A stretch of 36,115 nt of DNA from Dehalococcoidia bacterium (lineage in GTDB: Bacteria > Chloroflexota > Dehalococcoidia > Dehalococcoidales > RBG-16-60-22): assembly GCA_011192005.1 (NCBI GenBank), contig DUFB01000070.1:1-36115 (forward strand). The letters are read 5' to 3'. Shown here piece by piece: positions 8,457 to 16,291 of the stretch. Every line of letters starts with the position of its first letter. The stretch's first letter is position 1. Below the pieces are notes generated by a model. That model was not told the DNA's origin, did no database searches, and saw only the letters and a program-made list of their open reading frames with translations. The position numbers and the translations under genes were made by a program.

Positions 8457-9272
8457 ATGGAAAAGCAATCAAAGCACCGCGGCGGGCACCTGGAGGCTCT
8501 GCTCAATGGCTGCCCTGATGCTATTCTGGCTATTGATGCCGAGGGTACAATTAAGTTTGCCAACAAGGAAGCCTGTAAACTTACCGAACGCAGTATGAGT
8601 GAGCTTATTGGCGAAAACATCGTGGAGGTCTACGAAAGCGTTGAGGCCGCGCGGGAAGCCAACCGTAAAATATACGAGGCCGGCGGTACCGTCCACGATA
8701 TGGAAACCAAGACCAGGACGAAGTCGGGCAAGCTGATTCCGGTACGTGTCTCGGCTTCGCATCTCTATGACAGCGCTGGCAAGTACATCGGCGGCGTCGG
8801 CTACTTTGCCCAATACCGACCCTGGAGCGGTGCCGAGGCAGAAGTCAAGGCTCGAGTCGATGAACTGGAAGACATGTTGGATAAGTGGAAAACCCTGGCG
8901 GCTCCTGTCTTTGAACTGTATCCCGGACTCTCCATTATGATTGTTGTCGGCCATCTTGATGTTGACCGCTTTGAACATATTATCACCAACCTGCTTAATC
9001 ATGTCATGGTTGTCAAGACTCGCGTTGTCCTCCTTGACTTATCCGCAGCTATTATGGACGAAGAAAAGGTCGCCGAACAACTGAAAAAGACGGTACGTGC
9101 TGTCCGTTTGATGGGGGCGGAGTGTGTGGTTGCTGGTATGCAGACAGCTCTGGCTCGAGCTTTAGAACCACTGATTACAGACATTAGTATGGCTAAAAAT
9201 TTCAGTTGTGTGGAGCTTGCTCTGGAAGCAGCACTTGACATAATAGGTTGTCAAATCAGCGAAAAAGATTAA
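8457..9272 (+). CDS. PAS-STAS signalling protein (RsbR-like layout)
   Basis: The protein of 271 residues has an N-terminal PAS domain (about 10-125: LLNGCPDAILAIDAEGTIKFAN, the central MSELIGENI helix, and TKSGKLIPV). A short charged linker (about 130-152) precedes a C-terminal STAS domain (about 155-265: VLLDLSAA, then RLMGAECVVAGMQTALARAL). PAS/STAS fusions resemble stressosome RsbR proteins, in which a sensory domain sits on a STAS scaffold. No kinase or phosphatase partner is nearby. The ATG at 8457 is chosen for its AGGAGG at 8442-8447 (9 nt spacing); a longer frame to 8364 would run through the promoter. It is followed 16 nt later by the CoA-transferase genes. Confidence 0.8.
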   Translation: MEKQSKHRGGHLEALLNGCPDAILAIDAEGTIKFANKEACKLTERSMSELIGENIVEVYESVEAAREANRKIYEAGGTVHDMETKTRTKSGKLIPVRVSASHLYDSAGKYIGGVGYFAQYRPWSGAEAEVKARVDELEDMLDKWKTLAAPVFELYPGLSIMIVVGHLDVDRFEHIITNLLNHVMVVKTRVVLLDLSAAIMDEEKVAEQLKKTVRAVRLMGAECVVAGMQTALARALEPLITDISMAKNFSCVELALEAALDIIGCQISEKD

Positions 9273-9288
9273 ACCAGGAGGGACTGCC

Positions 9289-9990
9289 TTGAATAAAGTT
9301 TACCCCGGCGTAGACGAGGCTGTAGCTGATATTCCTGATGGGGCTTCCGTAGCCATATCGGGATTTTTTACGGCGGGGACTCCTATTCCACTCATCAAGG
9401 CCCTGGCGAAGCAGGGAGCTAAAGACCTGACGATTATTTGTATGCAGATGGGGCCCGGAAATGAGGACATCAACCAGCTGGTAATTAACAAGCAGGTGAA
9501 AAAGGCTATCTGTAACTATCCCTTTTACCGCTCGGCAAGTCGTGGTGCCAATTCCCCCACCGAGCAGGCGGTACGCGCCGGTGAACTCGAGATGGAAGTC
9601 TATCCAATGGGCACTTTTACCGAGAAATTGAGAGCGGCGGGCGCCGGTATCGCCGCTTTCTATACGCCTACCGGGGTGGGAACGGTGGTGGAGGAAGGCA
9701 AAGAAAAAAGAAAATTTGGGAATAAGGAATACCTTCTGGAACTGGCTCTTAAGCCGGATTATGCTTTCGTGTATGCCTATAAGGGCGACACTATGGGGAA
9801 TCTTACCTGTCACCTGACGGCCAGGAACTATAATCCCGAGATGGCGGCAGCCGGAAAGATAACCATTGCCGCCGTGGAAAATCTGGTGGCTCCCGGTGGG
9901 CTTGATGGCGATATGGTACATATACCCGGCGTCTATGTCCAGCGCGTGGTCAAAGTGGACAGACCGGAATATTTCCCGACCATTGATTGA
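9289..9990 (+). CDS. CoA-transferase subunit A (3-oxoacid/family I type)
   Basis: The 233-residue protein has the family I CoA-transferase alpha layout: DEAVADIPDGASVAISGFF at the N-terminus, LIKALAKQGAKDLTII, MGTFTEKLRAAGAGIAAFYTPTGVGT in the middle, and ADYAFVYAYKGDTMGN-like strands (here PDYAFVYAYKGD). The GAGIAAFYTPTGVGT stretch is diagnostic of AtoD/ScoA-like subunits. It starts with TTG at 9289, 7 nt after AGGAGG. Subunit B follows 21 nt later. Such enzymes move CoA between acyl-CoA and a free acid such as acetoacetate. The real substrate is unknown; a paralogous pair occurs at 24,402-25,845 in the ketone operon. Confidence 0.86.
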   Translation: MNKVYPGVDEAVADIPDGASVAISGFFTAGTPIPLIKALAKQGAKDLTIICMQMGPGNEDINQLVINKQVKKAICNYPFYRSASRGANSPTEQAVRAGELEMEVYPMGTFTEKLRAAGAGIAAFYTPTGVGTVVEEGKEKRKFGNKEYLLELALKPDYAFVYAYKGDTMGNLTCHLTARNYNPEMAAAGKITIAAVENLVAPGGLDGDMVHIPGVYVQRVVKVDRPEYFPTID

Positions 9991-10011
9991 GAGCCGTAGA
10001 GGAGAACGCTT

Positions 10012-10701
10012 ATGGCTGAGACGAAGAAGAAATTCAAGGGTTTATCCCGGGAATTGATGGCTCTGAGGGTTGCTAACGAGCTCGAAGACGGGACATATGT
10101 TAACCTGGGAATTGGTATTCCGACACTTGTTTCCGACTGGATTGAGGGCCGCGATATAATTCTTCAGGCCGAGCTCGGTATGCTCAATACCGGCCCCCTG
10201 GCTTCGCAATCAGAGGTGGAGCAGGACCTTATCAATGCCAGTTGCCAGCCGGTAACGGAACTACCAGGCAGCTGCTATTTCTCTGAAAACGAATCTTTTG
10301 CCATGATAAGGGGCGGTTACATGGATGTGGCGGTGCTGGGAGCCCTGCAGGTCTCGGAGAAGGGCGATTTAGCCGGCTGGCAGAACCCCGGACGTGGCTT
10401 GCCGGAAGATATCGGCAATATCGGCGGTTCCATGGACCTGGCAGTAGGCGCCCGTAAGGTCATTATCGCCATGATGCATATCACCAACGACGGCGAGTAT
10501 AAAATAGTCAAACAATGCTCTTACCCACTCACCGCCCAGGGCGTGGTCGACCTTATCGTAACCGACCTTGCCGTTATCGAGGTTACTCCAAAAGGCTTAC
10601 TGCTGCGCGAGGTCGCCTCGGGACTAACGGCTGAGGACGTGCAGTCAGTAACCGAACCCAAACTAATTATCAGTCCTGACCTTACCGAAATTCAGTTTTA
10701 G
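10012..10701 (+). CDS. CoA-transferase subunit B (3-oxoacid/family I type)
   Basis: The 229-residue protein has the beta-subunit signatures VNLGIGIPTLVSDW at the N-terminus and the catalytic glutamate in the ExG motif AELGML (the glutamate that becomes the CoA thioester in family I enzymes). It also has MDVAVLGALQVSEKGDLAGW and the late VTDLAVIEVTPKGLLL. The motif is ELG rather than the more usual ENG present in the paralogue at 25,132-25,845; the glutamate itself is kept. The start ATG 10012 has GAGGAG upstream. The gene ends 21 bp before a strong terminator, so the PAS-STAS, A and B genes form one transcription unit. Confidence 0.87.
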   Translation: MAETKKKFKGLSRELMALRVANELEDGTYVNLGIGIPTLVSDWIEGRDIILQAELGMLNTGPLASQSEVEQDLINASCQPVTELPGSCYFSENESFAMIRGGYMDVAVLGALQVSEKGDLAGWQNPGRGLPEDIGNIGGSMDLAVGARKVIIAMMHITNDGEYKIVKQCSYPLTAQGVVDLIVTDLAVIEVTPKGLLLREVASGLTAEDVQSVTEPKLIISPDLTEIQF

Positions 10702-10722
10702 TAGATTATCATTAGGATAAAT

Positions 10723-10755
10723 AAGGGCAGACCTTGAATGGGGTCTGCCTTTTTC
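10723..10755 (+). terminator. Rho-independent terminator after the CoA-transferase genes
   Basis: An 8 bp perfect stem GGCAGACC/GGTCTGCC (10726-10733 with 10742-10749), extendable by A-T and G-T pairs to 11 bp, encloses an 8 nt loop and runs into TTTTT. This is the clearest terminator in the window. Confidence 0.85.
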
Positions 10756-10814
10756 ATTATAATCAACATCAAGTCATCCCGTTTTTACATATATATATAA
10801 AGCGAGAGAATGTC

Positions 10815-11141
10815 ATGCCAAAAGCCAGAGATGATTACGCAGACTATATCGCAGATAAGCTATCGGGACTCGGCGATGTGTGGAGTCGTGCCATGTTTGG
10901 GGGATACGGCATCTTTCACGAAGGTCTCATGTTTGCCCTGATATCGGACGGAGTCCTCTATTTTAAGGTGGACGATTCCAACCGTGAGATGTACGAGAAA
11001 GCGGGCAGCAGTAAATTCGGGCACGGGATATCGTACTGGGAAGTCCCCACCGAAGTATTCGAGGATACCGCCCGGCTTTACGAATGGGCGGATATATCGA
11101 TTAAAATCGCCAAAGCGAAAGCGAAGAAGAAGAAGAAATAG
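10815..11141 (+). CDS. TfoX N-terminal domain protein
   Basis: The 108-residue protein has the TfoX_N signature: a helix (DDYADYIADKLS), WSRAMFGGYGIFHEGLMFALISDGVLYFKVD, then a strand-turn region and a YWEVP segment. The tail is very rich in lysine and alanine (AKAKAKKKKK), which is typical of this stand-alone family. TfoX proteins regulate competence in gammaproteobacteria, but the stand-alone domain has no proven function. The ATG at 10815 has GCGAGA upstream; a longer TTG frame to 10734 would begin inside the terminator hairpin and is rejected. Confidence 0.8.
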   Translation: MPKARDDYADYIADKLSGLGDVWSRAMFGGYGIFHEGLMFALISDGVLYFKVDDSNREMYEKAGSSKFGHGISYWEVPTEVFEDTARLYEWADISIKIAKAKAKKKKK

Positions 11142-11240
11142 ATGTTCTGAATAAAACAAACAGGCGGTATTTATAAACTCTGGAGGTAACTTCGCTGCTC
11201 CTTTATAAAAGAAAGAAGGTATTAGCACGGGAGGAAGTAA

Positions 11241-11675
11241 GTGGAAGCAACACTAATCGCGCCCTGCGGCATGAACTGCGGAATATGCATGGCATACCTG
11301 AGAAAAAAGAACAAGTGCCCTGGTTGTGCTAATGTTGATCCATATCTGAGGTCTTACCGGCGCAGGTGTGTCATTCGGAACTGTGAGACGATAAAAAGCA
11401 ATCAATCCGGTTTTTGTTATGAATGTGCTGATTTTCCGTGCAAAAGACTCAAACAACTGGATAAACGTTACACGACCAAATACCACATGAGTATGTTGGA
11501 GAATTTGGAAATGATTAAAAATCAGGGTATTGCAGCTCTTTTAACCAGAGAAGAGGAGAAGTGGAAGTGCCCGGAATGCGGCGGCGTAATCAGCTGCCAT
11601 AACGGCATCTGTTATACCTGCGGGTCGGAAAAGCTGAAAAATAGAAAGAAAATTCTTGGCTGGGAGGATGAGTAG
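11241..11675 (+). CDS. DUF3795-type cysteine-rich protein
   Basis: The 144-residue protein opens with APCGMNCGICMAY, followed by KCPGC, CVIRNC, CYECADFPCKRL and a C-terminal CPECGG...CYTCG zinc-ribbon-like pair. The PCGxxCxxC start and the FCYECxxFPC block are the hallmarks of DUF3795. The cysteines suggest metal or cluster binding. The start is GTG 11241 with GGGAGGA just upstream. Function is unknown. A ribosome site and a 99 bp gap separate it from the TfoX gene. Confidence 0.78.
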   Translation: MEATLIAPCGMNCGICMAYLRKKNKCPGCANVDPYLRSYRRRCVIRNCETIKSNQSGFCYECADFPCKRLKQLDKRYTTKYHMSMLENLEMIKNQGIAALLTREEEKWKCPECGGVISCHNGICYTCGSEKLKNRKKILGWEDE

Positions 11676-11688
11676 AGCCTTTTAGCTG

Positions 11689-11697
11689 TGCTATAAT
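11689..11697 (+). promoter_or_regulatory. Extended -10 promoter for asd
   Basis: TGCTATAAT is an extended -10 element (TGnTATAAT) lying 39 bp before the asd start codon. No good -35 box is seen, which is common for extended -10 promoters. Confidence 0.45.
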
Positions 11698-11736
11698 TTC
11701 CTGCGTAAAAACGCTCATGCAGCGGAAGAGGTAAAA

Positions 11737-12825
11737 ATGGAAAAGAAACTAAGAGTTGGTGTCATCGGGGCTACCGGCATGGTCGGCCAGAATTACCTGC
11801 GGCTCCTTGCCGGGCATCCCTGGTTCGAGGTTGCCTATCTGGCGGCATCGCCGCGTTCTGCGGGTAAGAAATATGCCGACGCGGTGGCTGGTCGCTGGCA
11901 CATGGTTGATGATATTCCGGATGCGTTTCGCGAAATGGTGGTTGAGGATGCAAGTATCGTCTCCGGAGCCGTCGGCAAGTGCCATCTGGTATTCTCGGCG
12001 GTAGAGATGGATAAGCAGTCGATTATGGCTCTGGAAGAAGAATACGCGGCACAGGGATTTGCCGTCGTTTCCAATAACTCGGCCCACCGCCATACAGAGG
12101 ACGTTCCGGTGATGGTCCCGGAGATAAATTATGACCACCTTGCCATTATTCCGGAGCAGCAGCAACGTCACGGCTGGAGTCAGGGATTCATTGTTGTCAA
12201 GCCCAACTGCAGCATCCAGAGCTATATGCTGCCGCTATATGCCCTGCTGAAAGCCGGTTATCCCGTCGAAAGTATGATAGTTACTACATTGCAGGCGGTA
12301 TCCGGTGCCGGGTATCCCGGTCCGGCCTCAATCGATATGATCGATAATATCGTTCCTTATATCCCCAGTGAGGAAGAAAAGTCCGAGGTGGAACCGCGTA
12401 AAATCCTCGGCAGGGTACATGAAGGCAGGATATTGCCCGATGAAAACATAAAGATATCCGCGCACTGTAATCGCGTCCCTGTCTCTGACGGGCATACCGC
12501 CTGTGTCAGCCTCAAATTCGACGGGAAAAAGCCCGGAATGGACGAGGTTATCGCTATCTGGCGGAATTTCTCGGGACTTCCCCAGGAGCTTAAACTTCCT
12601 TCGGCGCCCGTACCCCCGATTATCTACCGCGATGAGACAGACCGTCCCCAGCCCCGCAGAGATAGAAACGCCGGTAACAGCATGGCGGTTACCGTGGGCA
12701 GGTTAAGGGCATGTAATGTCTTCGACTACCGTTTCGTCGGACTCCACCATAACACCGTTCGCGGTGCGGCCGGAGGCTCGATACTTACGGCGGAACTGCT
12801 GCTTTCCAGAGGTTTTATAAAGTAG
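11737..12825 (+). CDS. asd: Aspartate-semialdehyde dehydrogenase
   Basis: The 362-residue protein has the NADP-binding motif GVIGATGMVGQ at residues 8-18, the catalytic cysteine C158 in VKPNCSIQ, and the substrate/catalytic histidine region ISAHCNRVPVSDGH. The GLHHNTVRGAAGGS segment near the C-terminus is typical of the Asd subfamily found in archaea and some bacteria. It reduces aspartyl phosphate to aspartate semialdehyde for lysine, threonine and methionine synthesis. Start ATG 11737 follows GGAAGAGG. No lysine-pathway neighbours are present. It converges on the NYN-domain gene with a 27 bp gap holding a short ACCGA/TCGGT hairpin. Confidence 0.93.
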   Translation: MEKKLRVGVIGATGMVGQNYLRLLAGHPWFEVAYLAASPRSAGKKYADAVAGRWHMVDDIPDAFREMVVEDASIVSGAVGKCHLVFSAVEMDKQSIMALEEEYAAQGFAVVSNNSAHRHTEDVPVMVPEINYDHLAIIPEQQQRHGWSQGFIVVKPNCSIQSYMLPLYALLKAGYPVESMIVTTLQAVSGAGYPGPASIDMIDNIVPYIPSEEEKSEVEPRKILGRVHEGRILPDENIKISAHCNRVPVSDGHTACVSLKFDGKKPGMDEVIAIWRNFSGLPQELKLPSAPVPPIIYRDETDRPQPRRDRNAGNSMAVTVGRLRACNVFDYRFVGLHHNTVRGAAGGSILTAELLLSRGFIK

Positions 12826-12852
12826 AACCAGAAACCGACAAGGCTCGGTAAA

Positions 12853-13605
12853 TCAGTTCTTTTTCTGTTGTGCCACCAGCGCTACGTAGGAAACCGGCGG
12901 TGTCTTGGAATCATCACGTTTCAATGCAAAGGTATCCGGGTAGTCCTCTATTAACGACTGCAGTTTCTGGTGATTGTAAGTCCGGGCATCGAAGGCCGGA
13001 TAAAGCTTGCGCAGGGCGCTTCCCAGGGCAGCCAGGTGTACCCATTCTTCTTCCTTGGCAGCCAGCTCGAAGCCCTCTAGCAACAGGGGCAGAGGATCGG
13101 GAGAATCGTATTTTTCTTCTTTTTTACGCCTTTTCTTAATTCGTTTCCTGGGTTCTCTGGGTGGTGCTAGGTTTTCGGCATAAATGAACTGGTTACACGC
13201 GTTGGTAAAAGCTTCCGGGGTCTTTTTCTCGCCCACGCCGATAACGAAGAGCCCTTCCTCGGTGATTCGGGTGGCCAAGCGTGTATAATCGCTGTCACTC
13301 GAAACGATGCAGAAGCCGTCGACATCGCCACTATGCAGAATATCCATAGCATCGATAATCAGGGCACTGTCCGTGGCGTTTTTACCGGTGGTGTAACGGA
13401 ACTGTTGCATGGGCTGGATGGCGTACTTTTGCAGGTATTCTTTCCAGCTGTTCATATTCGTGGTGGTCCAGTCACCATATATCCTCTTGATGGTTATCTG
13501 CCCGAACTTGCTGACTTCCGCCAGAATCTGGGGCAGGAGAGATGCCTGCGCATTGTCCCCGTCGATCAGTACCGCAAATTGCTGCTGTTCAGATTGTTCA
13601 GCCAA
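12853..13605 (-). CDS. NYN-domain (LabA/DUF88) putative RNase with OST-HTH domain
   Basis: The 250-residue protein starts with a PIN-like NYN domain: AVLIDGDNAQ (first acidic residues), TDSALIIDAMD and CIVSSDSDYTRLA (further acidic metal ligands). A lysine/arginine-rich linker (KRIKKRRKKEEK, about 165-180) leads to a C-terminal OST-HTH/LOTUS-like domain (EEEWVHLAALGSALRKLYPAFDARTYNHQKLQSLIEDYPD). This LabA-like architecture is widespread in bacteria and is thought to act on RNA. The start is TTG 13605, 6 nt after AAGGAG. A TATAAT on the minus strand at 13643-13648 could be its -10 box. Confidence 0.88.
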   Translation of the reverse strand: MAEQSEQQQFAVLIDGDNAQASLLPQILAEVSKFGQITIKRIYGDWTTTNMNSWKEYLQKYAIQPMQQFRYTTGKNATDSALIIDAMDILHSGDVDGFCIVSSDSDYTRLATRITEEGLFVIGVGEKKTPEAFTNACNQFIYAENLAPPREPRKRIKKRRKKEEKYDSPDPLPLLLEGFELAAKEEEWVHLAALGSALRKLYPAFDARTYNHQKLQSLIEDYPDTFALKRDDSKTPPVSYVALVAQQKKN

Positions 13606-13780
13606 TATGTACTCCTTTGTTCACATAACACTTTCTGATATCATTATACACTAAAAAGAGAGGGATAGCATTAGTTGAGAAAAAGTAATGACTTGTAGAG
13701 GCTGATTCAGTGTAATAATAGACAACAAAAAACTAACTCTGAAACCTGTTCTGAAGTGTTGACAAAATACAGAATAATCG

Positions 13781-13809
13781 TTGATTATCTCGAACACGGA
13801 TGATAGAAT
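13781..13809 (+). promoter_or_regulatory. Candidate promoter of the M29 aminopeptidase gene
   Basis: TTGATT (13781-13786), a 17 bp spacer, and TAGAAT (13804-13809) fit a sigma-70 promoter; the gene starts 65 bp downstream. A TTGACA at 13759 also exists but has no good -10 partner. Confidence 0.45.
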
Positions 13810-13873
13810 CTACAAAACATATATTTCAGGTGTAAGATAAAACACTGATATATGAGTAATGAGGAGAAGTAAT

Positions 13874-14983
13874 ATGGCAGATACACGTATTGAAAAGTTA
13901 GCTGACTTACTGGTGAATTATTCGGTAGGCGTGCGACCGGGCGATAAGGCTGTAATTACCGGGGAGACCATAGCTGAACCACTGCTTAAAGCAATCTATG
14001 CCTGCGTGTTAAAAGCGGGTGGATATCCAACCATGATGGTGGGACTTGCGGGACTGGAGGAAATATTCTATCGGTATGCTTCTGATGACCAGTTAAAGCA
14101 CCTCCCTGACTGGCAAAGAGAAATCATTTCTACATATGACGTCAGGATATCTATTGACGCTGAACACAATACCAAAGCCCTGACGAATGTTGATCCTGAG
14201 AAAATGGTAATGTACAGACAATCGCGTCGCGAATTAATGGATATAGCCATGAGACGCTCGGCGGCAAAAGAACTGCGCTGGACGGTAGCAATTTTCCCAA
14301 CCAATGCTTACGCCCAGGATGCTGAGATGGGTCTAAGTGAGTATGAAGACTTCGTATATAGTGCTTGCATGCCGGACATCAATGACCCGGTAGCGTACTG
14401 GCAGCGCTTTTCCGCGTGGCAGCAAAAGATAGTCGACTGGCTGAAAGGAAAGAAATCCGTACACGTAATCGGGCCGGAAACGGACCTGAGATTGAGTATC
14501 GTCGGCCGTCCCTTTGAGAACTGTGATGGCCGCTACAACATACCCGACGGCGAGGTTTTCACCAGCCCGGTTGAAGATAGCGTTGAGGGTAAGGTCTGTT
14601 TTTCATATCCGGCGATTTACGATGGACATGAGGTTACCGGGGTCAGGTTGAAGTTTGAAAAAGGGAGAGTAGTTGAAGCCACGGCGGAGAAGAACGAGGA
14701 ATTCCTGCTGAAGCTAATCGATACCGATGAAGGCTCGCGCAGAGTGGGAGAGTTTGCCATAGGTACCAATGAGGGGATTACCCGCTTTACCCGTCAAATA
14801 TTATTCGATGAAAAGATAAATGGGAGTTTTCACATGGCACTCGGTGCGGGTTATCCAGAAACGGGCAGTCAGAATAAGTCGGCTATTCACTGGGACCTGA
14901 TATGTGATCTGCGTGATGGTGGAGAAATCTGGGTGGATGACGAACTCATGTATCAGAACGGTAAGTTCGTGATTGAGTTTTAG
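13874..14983 (+). CDS. M29-family aminopeptidase (AmpS/AmpT-like)
   Basis: The 369-residue protein has the length and layout of thermophilic M29 aminopeptidases. The N-terminal half includes KLADLLVNYSVGVRPGDKAVI, and the C-terminal half has the metal-binding series EFAIGTNEGI (glutamate ligand), FHMALGAGYPETGSQNKSAIHWDLICDLR (histidines and an aspartate in HWDLICD) and the final strand. M29 enzymes carry two metal ions and remove N-terminal residues with broad specificity. The ATG at 13874 is preferred because GAGGAG at 13861-13866 gives 7 nt spacing; the longer ATG at 13859 overlaps that site. It is a single-gene unit converging on tRNA-Asn. Confidence 0.88.
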   Translation: MADTRIEKLADLLVNYSVGVRPGDKAVITGETIAEPLLKAIYACVLKAGGYPTMMVGLAGLEEIFYRYASDDQLKHLPDWQREIISTYDVRISIDAEHNTKALTNVDPEKMVMYRQSRRELMDIAMRRSAAKELRWTVAIFPTNAYAQDAEMGLSEYEDFVYSACMPDINDPVAYWQRFSAWQQKIVDWLKGKKSVHVIGPETDLRLSIVGRPFENCDGRYNIPDGEVFTSPVEDSVEGKVCFSYPAIYDGHEVTGVRLKFEKGRVVEATAEKNEEFLLKLIDTDEGSRRVGEFAIGTNEGITRFTRQILFDEKINGSFHMALGAGYPETGSQNKSAIHWDLICDLRDGGEIWVDDELMYQNGKFVIEF

Positions 14984-15046
14984 GTGGAGAAACCTGGTAT
15001 TGAATTAAGACTACGGTAATATAAAGATAACGAGATCACAGAAAAA

Positions 15047-15121
15047 TGGCTCCCCGAGCTGGATTCGAACCAACAACCTAGCGGTTAACAGCCGCCCGCT
15101 CTACCGTTGAGCTATCGGGGA
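15047..15121 (-). tRNA. tRNA-Asn (GTT)
   Basis: On the minus strand the cloverleaf is complete: acceptor TCCCCGA/TCGGGGA, D-arm GCTC/GAGC, anticodon arm GGCGG-CTGTTAA-CCGCT with anticodon GTT, T-arm GTTGG-TTCGAAT-CCAGC, discriminator G, and encoded CCA. It is 75 nt long. Confidence 0.96.
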
Positions 15122-15144
15122 ATGCGGTACGCGAATGCCCTAAT

Positions 15145-15173
15145 ATTATCGCTTTTCCACTCTCGTAAGTCAA
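15145..15173 (-). promoter_or_regulatory. Promoter of tRNA-Asn
   Basis: On the minus strand TTGACT (15168-15173), a 17 bp spacer and GATAAT (15145-15150) form a good sigma-70 promoter 23 bp upstream of the tRNA. Confidence 0.6.
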
Positions 15174-15205
15174 GCTCCGCAAGGGTATTATCATCTATCC
15201 AAAGC

Positions 15206-15214
15206 TGGTATAAT
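15206..15214 (+). promoter_or_regulatory. Extended -10 promoter for the rhomboid gene
   Basis: TGGTATAAT matches the extended -10 consensus and lies 36 bp before the TTG start at 15251. No convincing -35 box is seen. Confidence 0.4.
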
Positions 15215-15250
15215 ATTAGTATAAGCTCGTGACCGGTTAAGGGGTGTTTA

Positions 15251-15946
15251 TTGCCGCTAAGCGATAGAGATTATATGAGGCGTTCTCCCTCGAGGTGGGG
15301 CTCCGGGGGCAGGAGTACTCGGGGTTTTTTTAACTTCGGGATTAATCCGGTATTTGCCATTATCGCCGCCAATCTCGTGTTCTACATCGCGACCCTGATT
15401 GCGGCTAGCGGTAAATTCCCCGTCGGTACTGAAAAATTCATCATAACGGACAAATTTACCTATTACCTCGGTTTAATCCCTTATTATTTCACGGAACGGC
15501 CTTGGACTTTCTTCACCGCCATGTTTATTCATATCGATTTCTGGCACCTTTTCGGTAACATGATTACCCTGTTTTTCTTCGGTTCTTATCTGTCCAGGCT
15601 GGTGGGCAACACCCGGTTTACCATCGTGTATTTTGTGGGCGGGATAATTGGCAACATAGTGTATCTGGTGTTTGGCTTGCTGGGAGACTCCGCGACAATA
15701 GCCGTGGGAGCTTCCGGAGCGGTATATGCTGTTGCCGGTGCCCTGGTGGTGCTGGTGCCAAACCTGAGAATATACCTGTATTTCCTGTTCCCCATGCCTC
15801 TCTGGGTGGTAATTATTATCTTCTTTGTCTTGTGGTCAATACCGGGTGTCATCCCCGGTATTGCCTGGCAGGCTCATCTCGGTGGACTAGTCGTCGGGCT
15901 TATTTTCGGTTATTACTTCAGGAGGAAACGACTGGCTATATATTAG
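15251..15946 (+). CDS. Rhomboid-family intramembrane serine protease
   Basis: The 231-residue protein has about six transmembrane segments. The catalytic serine is S155 in the GASGA motif and the catalytic histidine is H209 in WQAHLGG. The helix-1/loop motif HIDFWHLFGNM (residues 94-104) is also typical. Rhomboids cleave membrane-spanning substrates inside the bilayer. An N-terminal basic glycine/serine-rich cytosolic tail of about 25 residues precedes the first helix. The start is TTG 15251 after AAGGGGTG. The gene stands alone between tRNA genes. Confidence 0.92.
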   Translation: MPLSDRDYMRRSPSRWGSGGRSTRGFFNFGINPVFAIIAANLVFYIATLIAASGKFPVGTEKFIITDKFTYYLGLIPYYFTERPWTFFTAMFIHIDFWHLFGNMITLFFFGSYLSRLVGNTRFTIVYFVGGIIGNIVYLVFGLLGDSATIAVGASGAVYAVAGALVVLVPNLRIYLYFLFPMPLWVVIIIFFVLWSIPGVIPGIAWQAHLGGLVVGLIFGYYFRRKRLAIY

Positions 15947-15975
15947 TAATATGAGCGTGTTGCCACACCGGAAGC

Positions 15976-16004
15976 TTGACTTTTACCTATGCCGTTTCTA
16001 TAAT
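15976..16004 (+). promoter_or_regulatory. Strong promoter of the tRNA-Thr/tRNA-Tyr cluster
   Basis: TTGACT (15976-15981), exactly 17 bp, and a perfect TATAAT (15999-16004) lie 37 bp before tRNA-Thr. This is the best promoter in the window, as expected for stable RNA. Confidence 0.75.
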
Positions 16005-16041
16005 ACTTAAGTTACCCCTTTTATAATATCTGTGTATTGGC

Positions 16042-16114
16042 GCCCGAGTGGCGCAATGGTAGCGCAACCGACTTGTAATCGGTAGGTTGAAGGGTTCGAA
16101 TCCCTCCTCGGGCT
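16042..16114 (+). tRNA. tRNA-Thr (TGT)
   Basis: Complete 73 nt cloverleaf: acceptor GCCCGAG/CTCGGGC, D-arm GCGC/GCGC, anticodon arm ACCGA-CTTGTAA-TCGGT with anticodon TGT, T-loop TTCGAAT with one A-C mismatch at the base of the T-stem, discriminator T. CCA is not encoded, unlike in the two other tRNAs here. Confidence 0.94.
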
Positions 16115-16134
16115 TTCATCCGGGGGTTTACTAG

Positions 16135-16221
16135 GGAGGGGTGCCGGAGTGGTTAATCGGAGCAGACTGTAAATCTGCCGCCCTAAGGGCTACGCAGGTT
16201 CGAATCCTGCCCCCTCCACCA
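16135..16221 (+). tRNA. tRNA-Tyr (GTA)
   Basis: Complete 87 nt class II tRNA: acceptor GGAGGGG/CCCCTCC, anticodon loop CTGTAAA with anticodon GTA, a long variable arm (CCGCCCTAAGGGC region), T-loop TTCGAAT, discriminator A and encoded CCA. Confidence 0.95.
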
Positions 16222-16291
16222 TGAAGAAAGATAACTCTTCAGATTAAAACTATAGATAAATAGATAATAAAATCTGTATAACGATGCCGAT

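Noticed and set aside
10734-10814. N-terminal extension of the TfoX-domain protein
   Set aside because: It would start inside the terminator hairpin and adds no family-like sequence.
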